NCBI GenBank assembly: GCA_913020045.1
Contig: CAJWBE010000018.1
Coordinates: 1-64,000, forward strand
From: an uncultured Oleiphilus sp.
GTDB taxonomy: Bacteria > Pseudomonadota > Gammaproteobacteria > Pseudomonadales > Oleiphilaceae
DNA: 64,000 nucleotides
Reading direction: 5' to 3'
In this document: positions 29,306-38,070 of the stretch, piece by piece
Layout of the letters: each line of letters opens with the position of its first letter
Numbering within the stretch: the stretch's first letter is position 1
Notes under the pieces: generated by a model
Told to the model about the DNA's origin: nothing
Databases searched by the model: none
Seen by the model: only the letters and a program-made list of their open reading frames with translations
Translations under genes and position numbers: made by a program

Positions 29306-30040
29306 TCATAGTATGGCGACGGCCTGCCTAACGATGGTAATAACGTTTGCCATGCCCTTCGACAGGGACGCGTTAATGTCTTCCATCGTGATAACCTCAT
29401 CTACCATACCCGCAGCCCAATTAACGCTCAACGCAATACAGGCGTAGTCCAAACCCAGTTCGCGCGCTAGCGCAGCTTCCGGCATACCGGTCATTCCAAC
29501 CAAGTCGCCACCATCTCGCTTAATTCTCTCAATCTCGGCGCTAGTCTCTAACCGAGGCCCTTGAGTTGCTGCATAACACGCACGCTCAAGCACCGGAATG
29601 CTTAGTAAGGAGGCAGCTTCCAATAACGCCGACCTTACCAATTCAGAATAAGGAAAACTCATGTCGATATGATCAAGCGCGCCAGACTCTTGATCATAAA
29701 TCGTATGCTCACGTCCATAGGTATAATCGATTAGCTGGTCTGGTACGGCGATGCCTTCAGGCCCCATCATAGGATGGATTCCCCCAACGGCATTCACAGC
29801 AATAATTTTTCTAACTCCCGCCTGCTTCAGGCAGTCTAAGTTCGCCCGATAATTTATAAGGTGAGGAGCCGCTCGGTGGGGGTGTCCGTGGCGCGGCATA
29901 AACGCGATTTCTTTTCCTGCTTCGCTATAAAAGCTAAGGTCGTCACTCGCCTTACCGAAACGCGACTCGAAACCGCGTCTTGACAAGGGGTCGGCCGAAA
30001 ACAACCGAGATAGACCTGTTCCGCCGATTATTCCAATCAC
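29306..30040 (-). CDS. S-methyl-5'-thioinosine phosphorylase (MTAP/PNP family)
   Basis: Purine nucleoside phosphorylase of 244 residues. It begins MIGIIGGTGLSRLF (phosphate loop), has FMPRHGHPHRAAPHLINYRAN (ribose/phosphate contacts), AVNAVGGI, TQGPRLETSAEI and MTGMPEAALARELGLDYACI, followed by SVNWAAG where this family reads the base. The P. aeruginosa enzyme encoded next to nagZ cleaves methylthioinosine, and the same neighbourhood here favours that specificity over methylthioadenosine. It would salvage the thio-sugar and hypoxanthine left after polyamine and quorum-signal synthesis. It ends the psrA-nagZ gene cluster, 74 bp after the MscS gene. Confidence 0.82.
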   Translation of the reverse strand: MIGIIGGTGLSRLFSADPLSRRGFESRFGKASDDLSFYSEAGKEIAFMPRHGHPHRAAPHLINYRANLDCLKQAGVRKIIAVNAVGGIHPMMGPEGIAVPDQLIDYTYGREHTIYDQESGALDHIDMSFPYSELVRSALLEAASLLSIPVLERACYAATQGPRLETSAEIERIKRDGGDLVGMTGMPEAALARELGLDYACIALSVNWAAGMVDEVITMEDINASLSKGMANVITIVRQAVAIL

Positions 30041-30114
30041 TTTAATTCCTTAAACTCGTTACTAAACGATCAAGCTGGTCAGCCCTTTAGGGCTGTATAT
30101 TTAGCTCACGTAGA

Positions 30115-31230
30115 TTACTTTTCAGGCTCAGCATTCAATGTCTGAAGAGGTTCCGTCAAATGAACTGTCGATGTAGGAAACGCTACTTCAGCGCCACGTT
30201 TGGCTACGATATCCATGACCCTAAACAGAACATCTTGTTTCACCTCGTGATAGCGAATCCAATCCGTTGTTTTGGTAAACGTATAGATAAAAAAGTCTAA
30301 AGAAGAGCTACCAAATGCATTGAAGTTAACGATAAGCGTTTGCGATGTGTCGATATCCTCATGGTCAATCAGCATGTTTTTGACATCGCTTATTATGCTT
30401 TGAAGCTGCTCAGCATCGTCATAACGTAAGCCAATCGTTTCCAGTATCCTTCGATGACTCATACGCGACGGGTTCTGAACAGAGATACTCGCAAAGACAG
30501 AGTTAGGCACATAGAGAGGACGTTTATCAAACGTTCTTATGGTGGTCAAACGCCACCCAATTGCCTCAACAGTCCCTTCAATTTCTTTATCCGGTGAGCG
30601 CACCCAGTCACCGACTTTAAATGGCCGATCAAGATAAACCATTAAGCCGCCAAAGAAGTTCGCTAGTAAATCCTTCGCGGCAAAACCCACCGCGATGCCA
30701 CCAATACCACCGAAGGCTAGCACGCCACTAATGCTATAGCCCATGGTTTGCAGACCAACTAACACAGCAGTAATGATGACCGATGCCCGAATCAACTTGC
30801 CAATCGCCGACACTGTCGTCTCGTCCATTGGCTCGGACATTCGCTCTGGGTTAATCAGTAACTTCTCTGCACCTGAGATAAACCCAACGACAAACCATGT
30901 AAAGCATGCGATAACGCCAATCTTTTGTATGGCCGTAATAGCGCCGCCAATATCTGCATCAGCAAAGCCGCTTGACGTATAAGCGGCTAACGAAAGACCA
31001 AGAATCCATATAGCCAAAGAAATAGGTTTGCGGGCGGCATGCAGTAGACTGTCGTCCCAAAGGTTTTTAGTTTTCATGAACTGATCTTCAATACGAGATA
31101 AAACTCGCTTTGCTATGAAGCTAACCGCCGCAGTACCTAATACGATCAAGAATATTTCAATAGCGTTCTGATAGGCCGAGCCTTGAATACCAAACTCCGC
31201 CAACCAAGCTCTAAATGCTGTTAAGTCCAT
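30115..31230 (-). CDS. MscS-family mechanosensitive channel
   Basis: Inner-membrane channel of 371 residues that would release solutes on hypo-osmotic shock. About four to five hydrophobic helices precede the pore helix segment LAFGGIGGIAVGFAAKDLLANFFGG, the Gly/Ala-rich TM3 of MscS, followed by the beta domain LDRPFKVGDWVRSPDKEIEGTVEAIGWRLTTIR. The cytoplasmic domain is present to the end. The ATG at 31230 with AGGGAAAGGA upstream is preferred to the TTG at 31254. It lies 28 bp after nagZ in the same direction; a link to cell-wall recycling is positional only. Confidence 0.9.
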   Translation of the reverse strand: MDLTAFRAWLAEFGIQGSAYQNAIEIFLIVLGTAAVSFIAKRVLSRIEDQFMKTKNLWDDSLLHAARKPISLAIWILGLSLAAYTSSGFADADIGGAITAIQKIGVIACFTWFVVGFISGAEKLLINPERMSEPMDETTVSAIGKLIRASVIITAVLVGLQTMGYSISGVLAFGGIGGIAVGFAAKDLLANFFGGLMVYLDRPFKVGDWVRSPDKEIEGTVEAIGWRLTTIRTFDKRPLYVPNSVFASISVQNPSRMSHRRILETIGLRYDDAEQLQSIISDVKNMLIDHEDIDTSQTLIVNFNAFGSSSLDFFIYTFTKTTDWIRYHEVKQDVLFRVMDIVAKRGAEVAFPTSTVHLTEPLQTLNAEPEK

Positions 31231-31258
31231 CGCTAATCCTTTCCCTCTAACCAATAAA

Positions 31259-32290
31259 CTAGTTTAGTGCAGACAGTCGAGAGCGCGTGTCCAGCCAACG
31301 CTGATTCGATTGTAATGCATCAAATGATAACGAAGCTGGCGCCGCCCCCTTCATAGACCGCAGTCTTGTGCTTGGAGCCAAGTGTTCTTTTTTCTCGAGA
31401 TAATTAGCAACCTCAAGTGCCCCAGTTCGGTTATTACAAACTAAAACCATGTCGCATCCCGCGTCCAAAGCGGCGTCAGCACGCGCCACGAATGATCCCG
31501 CAAATTCAGCGCCCGCCATGGCTAAGTCGTCGCTAAAAATAACGCCGTCAAAACCAATTTCATCGCGCAAAATCTCTTGCAACCATACGCGGGAAAAGCC
31601 CGCTGGCTGATTATCGACTTGCGGATAAACAACATGAGCTGGCATTACTGCCTGTAAAGAATTAGCAAACACCTTAACGAAAATATCCAAGTCTTGTTCG
31701 ACTATCTCTTTTCTCGTCCTATTATCAATTGGCAAGTCTAAATGCGAGTCAGCAGCAACCGCGCCATGCCCTGGGTAATGCTTTCCTGTCGACGCCATAC
31801 CAGCCTCGTTCATTCCTGCTATCAAGGCAGAACTAAGCTTAATGATACTGTCTGGATTTCCCGAAAAAGCACGATCACCAATCACCTCCGAAATACCATA
31901 ATCACGGTCTAGTACCGGCGCGAACGAAAAATCGATATCAAACGCTAACAATTCACTAGCGAACAACCAGCCGATGTCATGTGCTAGCTGAAGCGCCTCG
32001 TCGGGTGCTGACTCATAGCGCGAACCCAAAACTGCCATGGGAGGGATCCGTGTAAAGCCTTCTCTAAAGCGCTGAACTCGACCGCCCTCATGATCAACCG
32101 AGATCAGGATGTTTGGTTTAACTGCGCGAATCTCGCTGACTAACGCACTTAACTGCTCAGTAGATTCGAAGTTTCTCTTAAAAAGAATAAGCCCTCCAAT
32201 ACAGCGGTAGGACAAGAGTTCACGCTCGGTCTTAGAAAGTGTCAGGCCTTCAACATCAATCATTAGGGGACCATAATCACAAAGAGACAT
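31259..32290 (-). CDS. nagZ: Beta-N-acetylhexosaminidase
   Basis: Cytosolic glycoside hydrolase family 3 enzyme of 343 residues that removes GlcNAc from anhydromuropeptides in peptidoglycan recycling; its products can induce AmpC in species with AmpR. Signatures are ISVDHEGGRVQR, the general acid/base loop KHYPGHGAVAADSH (170-183) and the nucleophile segment GVIFSDDLAM (Asp254). Length matches short Gram-negative NagZ. The gene starts 18 bp after the YkuD-domain enzyme, which would act on the same muropeptides. Confidence 0.95.
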   Translation of the reverse strand: MSLCDYGPLMIDVEGLTLSKTERELLSYRCIGGLILFKRNFESTEQLSALVSEIRAVKPNILISVDHEGGRVQRFREGFTRIPPMAVLGSRYESAPDEALQLAHDIGWLFASELLAFDIDFSFAPVLDRDYGISEVIGDRAFSGNPDSIIKLSSALIAGMNEAGMASTGKHYPGHGAVAADSHLDLPIDNRTRKEIVEQDLDIFVKVFANSLQAVMPAHVVYPQVDNQPAGFSRVWLQEILRDEIGFDGVIFSDDLAMAGAEFAGSFVARADAALDAGCDMVLVCNNRTGALEVANYLEKKEHLAPSTRLRSMKGAAPASLSFDALQSNQRWLDTRSRLSALN

Positions 32291-32308
32291 TTTTAGCCTT
32301 ATTAACTG

Positions 32309-32791
32309 TCAGTAAACAATAGAAACGCCGGTACCGACTGGCGTCCGTTCAAATAGTTCGAGGACATCGGTATTACGCATACGGATACAACCATGAGAAA
32401 GCGGCACACCCATCGGTTCCGAATCAGGCGTACCGTGAATATAAATAAAACGACGCATGGAATCTACTTGGCCAAAGCGATTTACGCCCACTTCTAACCC
32501 ACGAAGCCAGAGGATACGCGTTAGTATCCAGTCTCGCTCGGGCTGCATTGCGGCCAGCCGATCAGAATAGATTTCGCCCGTTGGCCTGCGCCCGACAAAT
32601 ACCGAATTGAGCGGCTGCCCGTCACCAATCTTTGCTCGAACAATATGCTCACCGAGCGGCGTACCACCGGTTCCCTCCAATTGCCCAACGCCATTTCTCG
32701 CCGTAGACACGCGATACTCGATTTTTTTTTCAGACGACGTCAGCTTAAGTACCTGATCCCGAATGGAAATGATAATGTGACTAGATGACAT
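32309..32791 (-). CDS. Cytosolic YkuD-domain enzyme, likely L,D-carboxypeptidase (ElsL-like)
   Basis: A compact 160-residue L,D-transpeptidase-fold (YkuD) protein. The catalytic segment SHGCIRM places Cys135 and His133, with the companion IHGTP (His119) upstream. It lacks any signal peptide: the mature fold starts at residue 5 (HIIISIRDQVLKL). Classical L,D-transpeptidases are exported, so this is probably a cytosolic enzyme like Acinetobacter ElsL, a YkuD protein that trims D-Ala from recycled tetrapeptides. Position between psrA and nagZ, 18 bp from nagZ, supports a muropeptide recycling role. The assignment of activity is inference from family and context. Confidence 0.75.
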   Translation of the reverse strand: MSSSHIIISIRDQVLKLTSSEKKIEYRVSTARNGVGQLEGTGGTPLGEHIVRAKIGDGQPLNSVFVGRRPTGEIYSDRLAAMQPERDWILTRILWLRGLEVGVNRFGQVDSMRRFIYIHGTPDSEPMGVPLSHGCIRMRNTDVLELFERTPVGTGVSIVY

Positions 32792-32860
32792 TACAAGGTA
32801 CCTGAACCTTAAACTTACGAACGTAACGGTTTGGCATAGCAGTAGCCGTCACAGCAAAGC

Positions 32861-33508
32861 TTATGAATCAACCGGCTGCGATTGCAGACCGCCTAAAAGG
32901 TAAGGAACGAGGAACTCGACAACCCGCTCCGGATCAGCTTGTGCGTCAGCACTATTCTCTAGTATTTCAGTTAGCGGTTGAATACTCGACATAGTGAAAG
33001 CAATCGACCCAACTGTAAATTGGATCCGCCAAAATCGCTCCTGCGCACTTAGCTCTGGCGTACTTTGCTTAACCATTTGCATAAATAGATAAAAAGTTCG
33101 CGCATACTCTTTTTCTAGATATTTTCTAAGGTGCCCCTGTGTCTGAGTATAAGCTAAGCCTAGTAGGCGCATGAAAATCGACACGCCGTTTTCATGGCTT
33201 GTCGGAATCTTTAACAAGCCCCTTACGTATAGGCGAATGATATCTTCGAGTTTGATAGGCGGTTGCCCTTCCTGCCCCATACCAAGGTCTTTCAACCCCT
33301 GTTCCATAAGGCGGCTAAGTGGGCCTAAAAAACGAGAGAACACCGCTTGAATCAGCGCATTTTTAGAGCCAAAATGATAATTTACGGCGGCCAGATTAAC
33401 TTTTGCTTTACTCGTTATCATCCGCAAAGACGTTTCTGAGAAGCCTCTCTCTGCAAACAAAATTTCAGCGGCATCTAGTATTCTTTCTACAGTATCCGAG
33501 TGAGCCAT
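32861..33508 (-). CDS. psrA: TetR-family regulator PsrA
   Basis: Repressor of 215 residues closely resembling Pseudomonas PsrA through its first 60 residues: TVERILDAAEILFAERGFSE, then the helix-turn-helix TSLRMITSKAKVNLAAVNYH and FGSKNALIQAVFSRFLGPL. PsrA senses long-chain fatty acids and in Pseudomonas represses beta-oxidation genes and itself while activating rpoS. The gene heads a cluster ending in nagZ and the thioinosine phosphorylase, the same neighbours as in Pseudomonas. A double PsrA-type operator lies 34 bp upstream of the start, pointing to autoregulation. The ribosome site is weak. Confidence 0.88.
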   Translation of the reverse strand: MAHSDTVERILDAAEILFAERGFSETSLRMITSKAKVNLAAVNYHFGSKNALIQAVFSRFLGPLSRLMEQGLKDLGMGQEGQPPIKLEDIIRLYVRGLLKIPTSHENGVSIFMRLLGLAYTQTQGHLRKYLEKEYARTFYLFMQMVKQSTPELSAQERFWRIQFTVGSIAFTMSSIQPLTEILENSADAQADPERVVEFLVPYLLGGLQSQPVDS

Positions 33509-33541
33509 AACATCTAAACATCAAATTAGTAAAAGGGTTCT

Positions 33542-33566
33542 AAACGATTGTTTAAAACATACGTTT
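33542..33566. promoter_or_regulatory. Double PsrA operator
   Basis: Two copies of AAAC-N4-GTTT occur one base apart: 33542-33553 (spacer GATT) and 33555-33566 (spacer ATAC). Together they form a nearly symmetrical 25-bp palindrome. The known PsrA site is G/C-AAAC-N2-4-GTTT-G/C. Location just upstream of psrA is where an autoregulatory operator is expected. Confidence 0.75.
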
Positions 33567-33594
33567 GATGTCCTAAAGTGTCAAGAAAGACCTG

Positions 33595-34503
33595 CTATTT
33601 CTTACCCTCTGGCTGCGGAACTTGGGTAAGCTCCTCGTCGCTTACTTTCGCCAACTCATCTGGCTCAAGCGCGTCATCCCAGCCATCCTCTACGTTCTTA
33701 AAGTGTCGTTCTAGGTAATCCATTTGCAAACGTTTATACGCTTTCTGCGACTCAATCATAAACAGTAAATACAGGCGAATCTGCTTTTTGGTCCGGATGA
33801 TATCCATCATGTTGCGCGCCCTTGAGCATTGAACCAAGCCCCTAAAGAGCTTTCGCTCGAGATTGTTGTTGTACTTTCGCATATGCTCGCAGCGCCAAGC
33901 CAGACCGGAAGTTCCCTCCAAGAACTGAATATGGGTCAACGCCCTGAACTCAATTGCCTTACGCTGACTAATTAACTCCTTCAAAGACGGTGCAGAGAAA
34001 AAACGCTGACGCACTGGCGTAAACGCGAGAGTAAACCCAAGCAACGCAGCACCGCACGAAACCCCAGCGATCACAGCGGGTACCAAGCCGACAAGCCCAA
34101 AGAAAAATACCACCGTACAAACCGCGCACACTGCGGTCCAATAATCCCGATCTCTCTTTGCTTCGGCAACCTGCTCATTACTCGGATAGTCATCCATGGC
34201 GAGCGTATCGTAATTCATTCCCATACACGCTTCGCACCCCGCTAGTAGTTTCTTTTTACGGTGCTGCTGTACTTTTTGTTGGAGCTTGTTTATCGGAGCT
34301 TGTTTCTTTGCGTTAACCGGCAACTTTGCTTTTTTTGATCGTCGATCAGTCGCTTCCCTACGATCACCTTCGGCAAATTGTTCGCTATCTTCACCTTCGC
34401 GACGATCAATTGTTTTCCTGCGTGACAGCTCACTAGCGTTAGAATTTGACTCCGCGCCTTCGGGCTGCTGCGCCCTCTCTGACAAAGGCTTCTCGTTTTC
34501 CAT
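33595..34503 (-). CDS. Hypothetical membrane protein with charged N-terminus
   Basis: Not recognised; 302 residues. The N-terminal 90 residues are highly charged with repeated DRRE/TDRR motifs (TIDRREGED, GDRREATDRRSKK) and look disordered. A GCEACMGMNY segment (about 89-98) could bind metal or form a disulfide. Two adjacent hydrophobic helices (about 121-142 and 143-163) form a membrane hairpin. The C-terminal 130 residues are helical, rich in Arg/Lys, Met and Tyr, ending in an acidic tail (EPDELAKVSDEELTQ). No enzymatic motif is visible. It is divergent from ribE and downstream-convergent with nothing; its gene ends 28 bp from the psrA operator. Confidence 0.7.
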   Translation of the reverse strand: MENEKPLSERAQQPEGAESNSNASELSRRKTIDRREGEDSEQFAEGDRREATDRRSKKAKLPVNAKKQAPINKLQQKVQQHRKKKLLAGCEACMGMNYDTLAMDDYPSNEQVAEAKRDRDYWTAVCAVCTVVFFFGLVGLVPAVIAGVSCGAALLGFTLAFTPVRQRFFSAPSLKELISQRKAIEFRALTHIQFLEGTSGLAWRCEHMRKYNNNLERKLFRGLVQCSRARNMMDIIRTKKQIRLYLLFMIESQKAYKRLQMDYLERHFKNVEDGWDDALEPDELAKVSDEELTQVPQPEGKK

Positions 34504-34658
34504 GTGACTAGTTATATTCCTATAGTGTTTCTGTAGAATAGTATCGGTCGAAACGCGATTTACTTTAAGCTTTGAACGCTATTTCATAAGGCTTAATGCA
34601 TGATGAAATAGCCATTCAGCGTATTCATACACACGTCAAAACAAGCAAGGGTTCCAAC

Positions 34659-35288
34659 ATGTTTACCGGTATTGTTCAAGGACAAGCAACTATCTTATCT
34701 GTTACCGACACTCCTGATCAGTCTTTTCGATCACTGGCCGTAAAGTTTCCTGATAATGCATTGGATCGTGTGACGAAAGGCGCCAGCATTGCATTAAACG
34801 GAACCTGCCTAACGGTTACTAAGTTTGACACTCAGACGAGCCATGCAAGCTTTGATGTCATTTTAGAAACCCTTAATAAAACAAACCTTGGTGAACTAAA
34901 AGTCGGCGACAATCTGAATTTCGAACGAGCCGCGCGTTATGGCGACGAAATCGGAGGCCACATAATGTCAGGGCACGTTTTTGGCGCCATAGAGTTGATT
35001 GATGTACTTAAAACACCGAGTAACGTTACCTTGGTATTTAAGTTGCCAAGAGAGGCAAAAGCGTATGTGCTAACTAAAGGCTTCGTCGGCCTAAATGGCT
35101 GTAGCTTGACGGTCGGAGAAGTCGACGATGATCGATTCAACGTTCATTTAATTCCAGAAACGCTAGATGTTACGACATTTGGCATGCTATCCAATGGAGC
35201 GAAAGTCAATCTTGAGCTCGATGCGAGCACGCAAGCAATCGTAGACACAGTGCAGCGTGTCTTAGAAAACAGAAATATAAACAATTGA
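34659..35288 (+). CDS. ribE: Riboflavin synthase, alpha subunit
   Basis: Trimeric enzyme of 209 residues that dismutates two 6,7-dimethyl-8-ribityllumazine to riboflavin. It has the duplicated barrel structure: barrel one MFTGIVQG ... LNGTCLTVTKF ... GGHIMSGHVFG and barrel two YVLTKGFVGLNGCSLTVGEV ... NVHLIPETL. It resembles the stand-alone E. coli form (MFTGIVQG start). The start is ATG 34659; the frame is open 21 codons upstream but these do not align with the family. No FMN riboswitch is visible in the 155-bp leader and no other rib genes adjoin it. Confidence 0.95.
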   Translation: MFTGIVQGQATILSVTDTPDQSFRSLAVKFPDNALDRVTKGASIALNGTCLTVTKFDTQTSHASFDVILETLNKTNLGELKVGDNLNFERAARYGDEIGGHIMSGHVFGAIELIDVLKTPSNVTLVFKLPREAKAYVLTKGFVGLNGCSLTVGEVDDDRFNVHLIPETLDVTTFGMLSNGAKVNLELDASTQAIVDTVQRVLENRNINN

Positions 35289-35329
35289 AATAAAGGAGGC
35301 TAACTAGGCAGGATAGAAAACAACTATGG

Positions 35330-35356
35330 CAAAAGCATCACTGAGCGATGCTTTTG
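35330..35356. terminator. Terminator between ribE and FilA-like gene
   Basis: Ten-base-pair stem CAAAAGCATC / GATGCTTTTG with a 7-base loop. The T-run is part of the 3' arm in both directions, suiting a shared terminator for the two convergent genes. Confidence 0.7.
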
Positions 35357-35380
35357 TTGATGTACACATGAGGCGAGAGC

Positions 35381-36544
35381 TTAGTGTGCCGAAATAACTA
35401 GCGACGTATCTTCGATAACAAAATCGGTCAAATAAACCTCACCAATGCTTTGGCCAGTATCACCAAATGAGACATGAGGTAAATCCCAATCCATTCTGAC
35501 GTTTATGTCATAGATAGCATGACCATCGACGTATTCTTTGCCAGTTTCAAGAATGTGATTAATATTTGTCGCTGCCGCAAGCTTACTCTTAAAGCTCGCA
35601 AAGCCAAAACTACCGAGTGTATCGCCGCCCCTTTCGTTGTGGATGCGCATGTCTCTCAATGTCAGGTACGGAGTCGTTACTTGACGCGAAATGAACGTAT
35701 TCTCGGCAATATTGGTCGAGTCAATATCTAAATCATCGACACGAAATTTCAAATCTATATCAATATATGAGTCTTGCAACAAAATGTTTTGAGGCTTACC
35801 TTCTGAACTACCAACCGTCGTGCTAAACCCGTTACCATTGTTTGTGATGAGTATGTCGAGATAACCCAAATAGGCTTCAACCGAGAAATTACGGCTCAAG
35901 TCGGTTTCGACTGCGTTGTCTGATGACTGCAATCCGATAGAGCCAATTTCTAGGTTTAAATCAACTGCACTTTTGAATGCGTCCAGGTTAATCGCCTCAT
36001 CGCCGGCTACTGGGCCGCCGAGGAGGTCCATACCGTAATCTATCGATGATACGTGAATCAGCAAGTCACCATCACCGTATTGCTTTCCGAAATTTCCAGC
36101 GCCATCCGAATACTCTGCAATTGCCCAAGCAACGTCTGTCTCAGCAGCATCCAAATATCCAAGATCTGCGAGCATTGCTGCATCAGCAAAACCCGTTAGA
36201 AGCGTTTCCGTACCGTCTGTAATATCTATTCGTGCGCGTATGTTGTCCATGCGACCGCCACCAATACCACCGAGACGAAAATCACGCCAATACATAGACC
36301 CGGCGTCTACATACTCCCTCTCGGCAATCGTGAGTTCTGACTCGATATCAATGGTGAGCCCAGCTCGGCCAGTTATCGCAGACATTGAATCGTTATCTAA
36401 AGGCTGGAGCTCAGCAGACGCATGAGATGACGAAATTAACGCAACGATGATAGCAACGCACGTCGAGACGCTGGGCATCCGCAAAGGTGTTTTGACTATG
36501 TTGGCGATCAAGTAATTATAAAAGGTCATCATTATTTTTTTCAT
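35381..36544 (-). CDS. FilA/DUF6160-like surface protein
   Basis: Exported protein of 387 residues. A long n-region leads to a hydrophobic signal (STCVAIIVALISSSHASA, about 27-44). The mature N-terminus ELQPLDNDSMSAITGRAGLTIDIE is the hallmark of a family annotated in gammaproteobacteria as DUF6160 or putative pilus assembly protein FilA. The rest is a repetitive beta-rich, Asp/Gly/Asn-rich sequence with no cysteines after the signal, consistent with a beta-solenoid or barrel-like surface protein. Function is not established. It lies alone between ribE and the urease genes on the urease strand but separated by a strong hairpin. Confidence 0.6.
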   Translation of the reverse strand: MKKIMMTFYNYLIANIVKTPLRMPSVSTCVAIIVALISSSHASAELQPLDNDSMSAITGRAGLTIDIESELTIAEREYVDAGSMYWRDFRLGGIGGGRMDNIRARIDITDGTETLLTGFADAAMLADLGYLDAAETDVAWAIAEYSDGAGNFGKQYGDGDLLIHVSSIDYGMDLLGGPVAGDEAINLDAFKSAVDLNLEIGSIGLQSSDNAVETDLSRNFSVEAYLGYLDILITNNGNGFSTTVGSSEGKPQNILLQDSYIDIDLKFRVDDLDIDSTNIAENTFISRQVTTPYLTLRDMRIHNERGGDTLGSFGFASFKSKLAAATNINHILETGKEYVDGHAIYDINVRMDWDLPHVSFGDTGQSIGEVYLTDFVIEDTSLVISAH

Positions 36545-36739
36545 TATGTTGTTGTACTGCGACTAACACCTAATCTCGCTACTTAATCGAATACCGGTTA
36601 TACGGACAGCGTAGAGCTCGAATTAGATCTGCAAAGTTGGGATACAAACTAACACAGACTGTTACAATCCGCTAGATATAGGGTCTCCATCTCACACTCT
36701 TTGTGATGCAAGACACATTTTCAAATATGGACTAATCAA

Positions 36740-36763
36740 CCGCCAAACGGTGCCGTTTGGCGG
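36740..36763. terminator. Hairpin terminator of the urease operon
   Basis: Perfect 11-bp stem CCGCCAAACGG / CCGTTTGGCGG with a 2-base loop, 20 bp after the ureG stop on the minus strand. It is followed by TTGATTAG rather than a long T-tract, so termination may be partial. It separates the urease operon from the downstream surface-protein gene. Confidence 0.6.
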
Positions 36764-36782
36764 ACCTAACTTGCTGTGGTGT

Positions 36783-37391
36783 TTAAACAAGCATCCCCTG
36801 TGTTTCGATAAATTCGATAATCTCATCGACACCTTTACCCGTCGCCATATTCGTAAAGACGAAAGGTTTGTCACCTCGCATCTTTGTAGCGTCACGCTCC
36901 ATTACTTCCAAGGAGGCGTTAACGTACTCCGCCAAGTCGATTTTGTTGATGATCAATAGATCGGATTTTGTAATCCCCGGCCCACCCTTTCGAGGTATCT
37001 TGTCGCCGGCACAGACATCGATAACGTATAGCGTAAGGTCGGATAGCTCAGGGCTAAAGGTAGCGCTTAGATTGTCTCCGCCGCTCTCTACAAAAACCAA
37101 CTCTAACCCTTCGTGACGCGCTTGCAGCGTATCAATTGCAGCCAGGTTCATTGACGCATCTTCTCTAATTGCTGTGTGCGGACAGCCACCCGTTTCGACA
37201 CCAAGAATCCGATCTTCCGCTAATGCTTCATGTCGCAGCAGGAACTGAGCATCTTCTTTGGTGTATATATCATTGGTGACAACCGCCATGTTGTAACGGT
37301 CTTTGAGCACACTGCAGAGGTTTTTAAGCAAAGCAGTTTTACCTGAACCAACTGGGCCACCGATTCCTACGCGTAAGCATTTTGTCGACAT
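36783..37391 (-). CDS. ureG: Urease accessory GTPase
   Basis: SIMIBI-class GTPase of 202 residues delivering nickel during urease maturation. The P-loop GPVGSGKT is at 12-19, the metal-binding CPH motif in [11 protein letters not shown] is near residue 70, and the G4 motif INKIDLA is present. The ATG at 37391 with AGGAG upstream is the real start; the frame continues upstream through ureF sequence. It is one base after ureF, and the last gene of the operon. Confidence 0.97.
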   Translation of the reverse strand: MSTKCLRVGIGGPVGSGKTALLKNLCSVLKDRYNMAVVTNDIYTKEDAQFLLRHEALAEDRILGVETGGCPHTAIREDASMNLAAIDTLQARHEGLELVFVESGGDNLSATFSPELSDLTLYVIDVCAGDKIPRKGGPGITKSDLLIINKIDLAEYVNASLEVMERDATKMRGDKPFVFTNMATGKGVDEIIEFIETQGMLV

Positions 37392-37392
37392 T

Positions 37393-38070
37393 TTAACTCC
37401 TAAATAATCTTGAATATTGTATTTCGTGACTCGCACTAAACAGCGCCTGCCCGGGCAGTGAACCAAACACGTCCAATTCGTTAGCGGGCTCTTTAACAAG
37501 TGCTAAGTAATCCGGTATTTCGGAGCGGAGAGTGAGCAGCACCCTCTGCGCGTCGGTCTGACCCAATGGAATGGATTTACACGCGACCGCTACTTGGTTT
37601 TCGAGCCAAGACCAGCAAAAACTTACGAGCGCAACCTTGTTGCTCAAGCCTAACGAGAGGCTCATCATTGCGAAGCCCCCTAAGAGGCTTGGCGAGGAAG
37701 GAAGCGTTATCGCTTTGCTAAGCAAGTCTTGGGTTTTAAGCAATCGCCTCATGCTTAAACCAAGGTTTCTTTCCTCTTCGTAGAGCTCAAACGTTTCGCG
37801 ACACGCAAACACGTAATCATTCCAGAGTTGAAATGCACATTCGTCCTCTTTCTCGATCGCAGAACGCAGCGCTAGCAGAAGCGGAAGGTCTAAGGACGAC
37901 AACCCGTATCTAATACAATCCCGACACCAGCGCTCTAAGCTGTCTTGGTCGTTAACAACCTCGTTCTCGATTGCTTTCTCCAATCCTTGAGAGTAAGCGA
38001 ACGCGCCGATAGGCAACGCTGGACTGGAGAGATATAACAGGCCAAGTAATTCGTCTTCACTAGTGCTCAT
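37393..38070 (-). CDS. ureF: Urease accessory protein UreF
   Basis: All-helical chaperone of 225 residues that bridges UreD and UreG and activates GTP-dependent nickel transfer. The opening [21 protein letters not shown] is the family hallmark, and the C-terminal [31 protein letters not shown] region is present. The start ATG at 38070 lies within the end of ureE (11-bp overlap), so the two are translationally coupled; the open frame continues upstream into antiphase ureE His-repeat sequence and is not coding there. Confidence 0.95.
   Translation of the reverse strand: MSTSEDELLGLLYLSSPALPIGAFAYSQGLEKAIENEVVNDQDSLERWCRDCIRYGLSSLDLPLLLALRSAIEKEDECAFQLWNDYVFACRETFELYEEERNLGLSMRRLLKTQDLLSKAITLPSSPSLLGGFAMMSLSLGLSNKVALVSFCWSWLENQVAVACKSIPLGQTDAQRVLLTLRSEIPDYLALVKEPANELDVFGSLPGQALFSASHEIQYSRLFRS

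Noticed and set aside
30080-30095. Hairpin CAGCCCT/AGGGCTG between the MscS and phosphorylase genes
   Set aside because: Short stem with tiny loop and no T-tract in the direction of transcription; within a probable operon.
34504-34658. Possible FMN riboswitch upstream of ribE
   Set aside because: The leader is short and lacks the AGGG-type conserved RFN segments.
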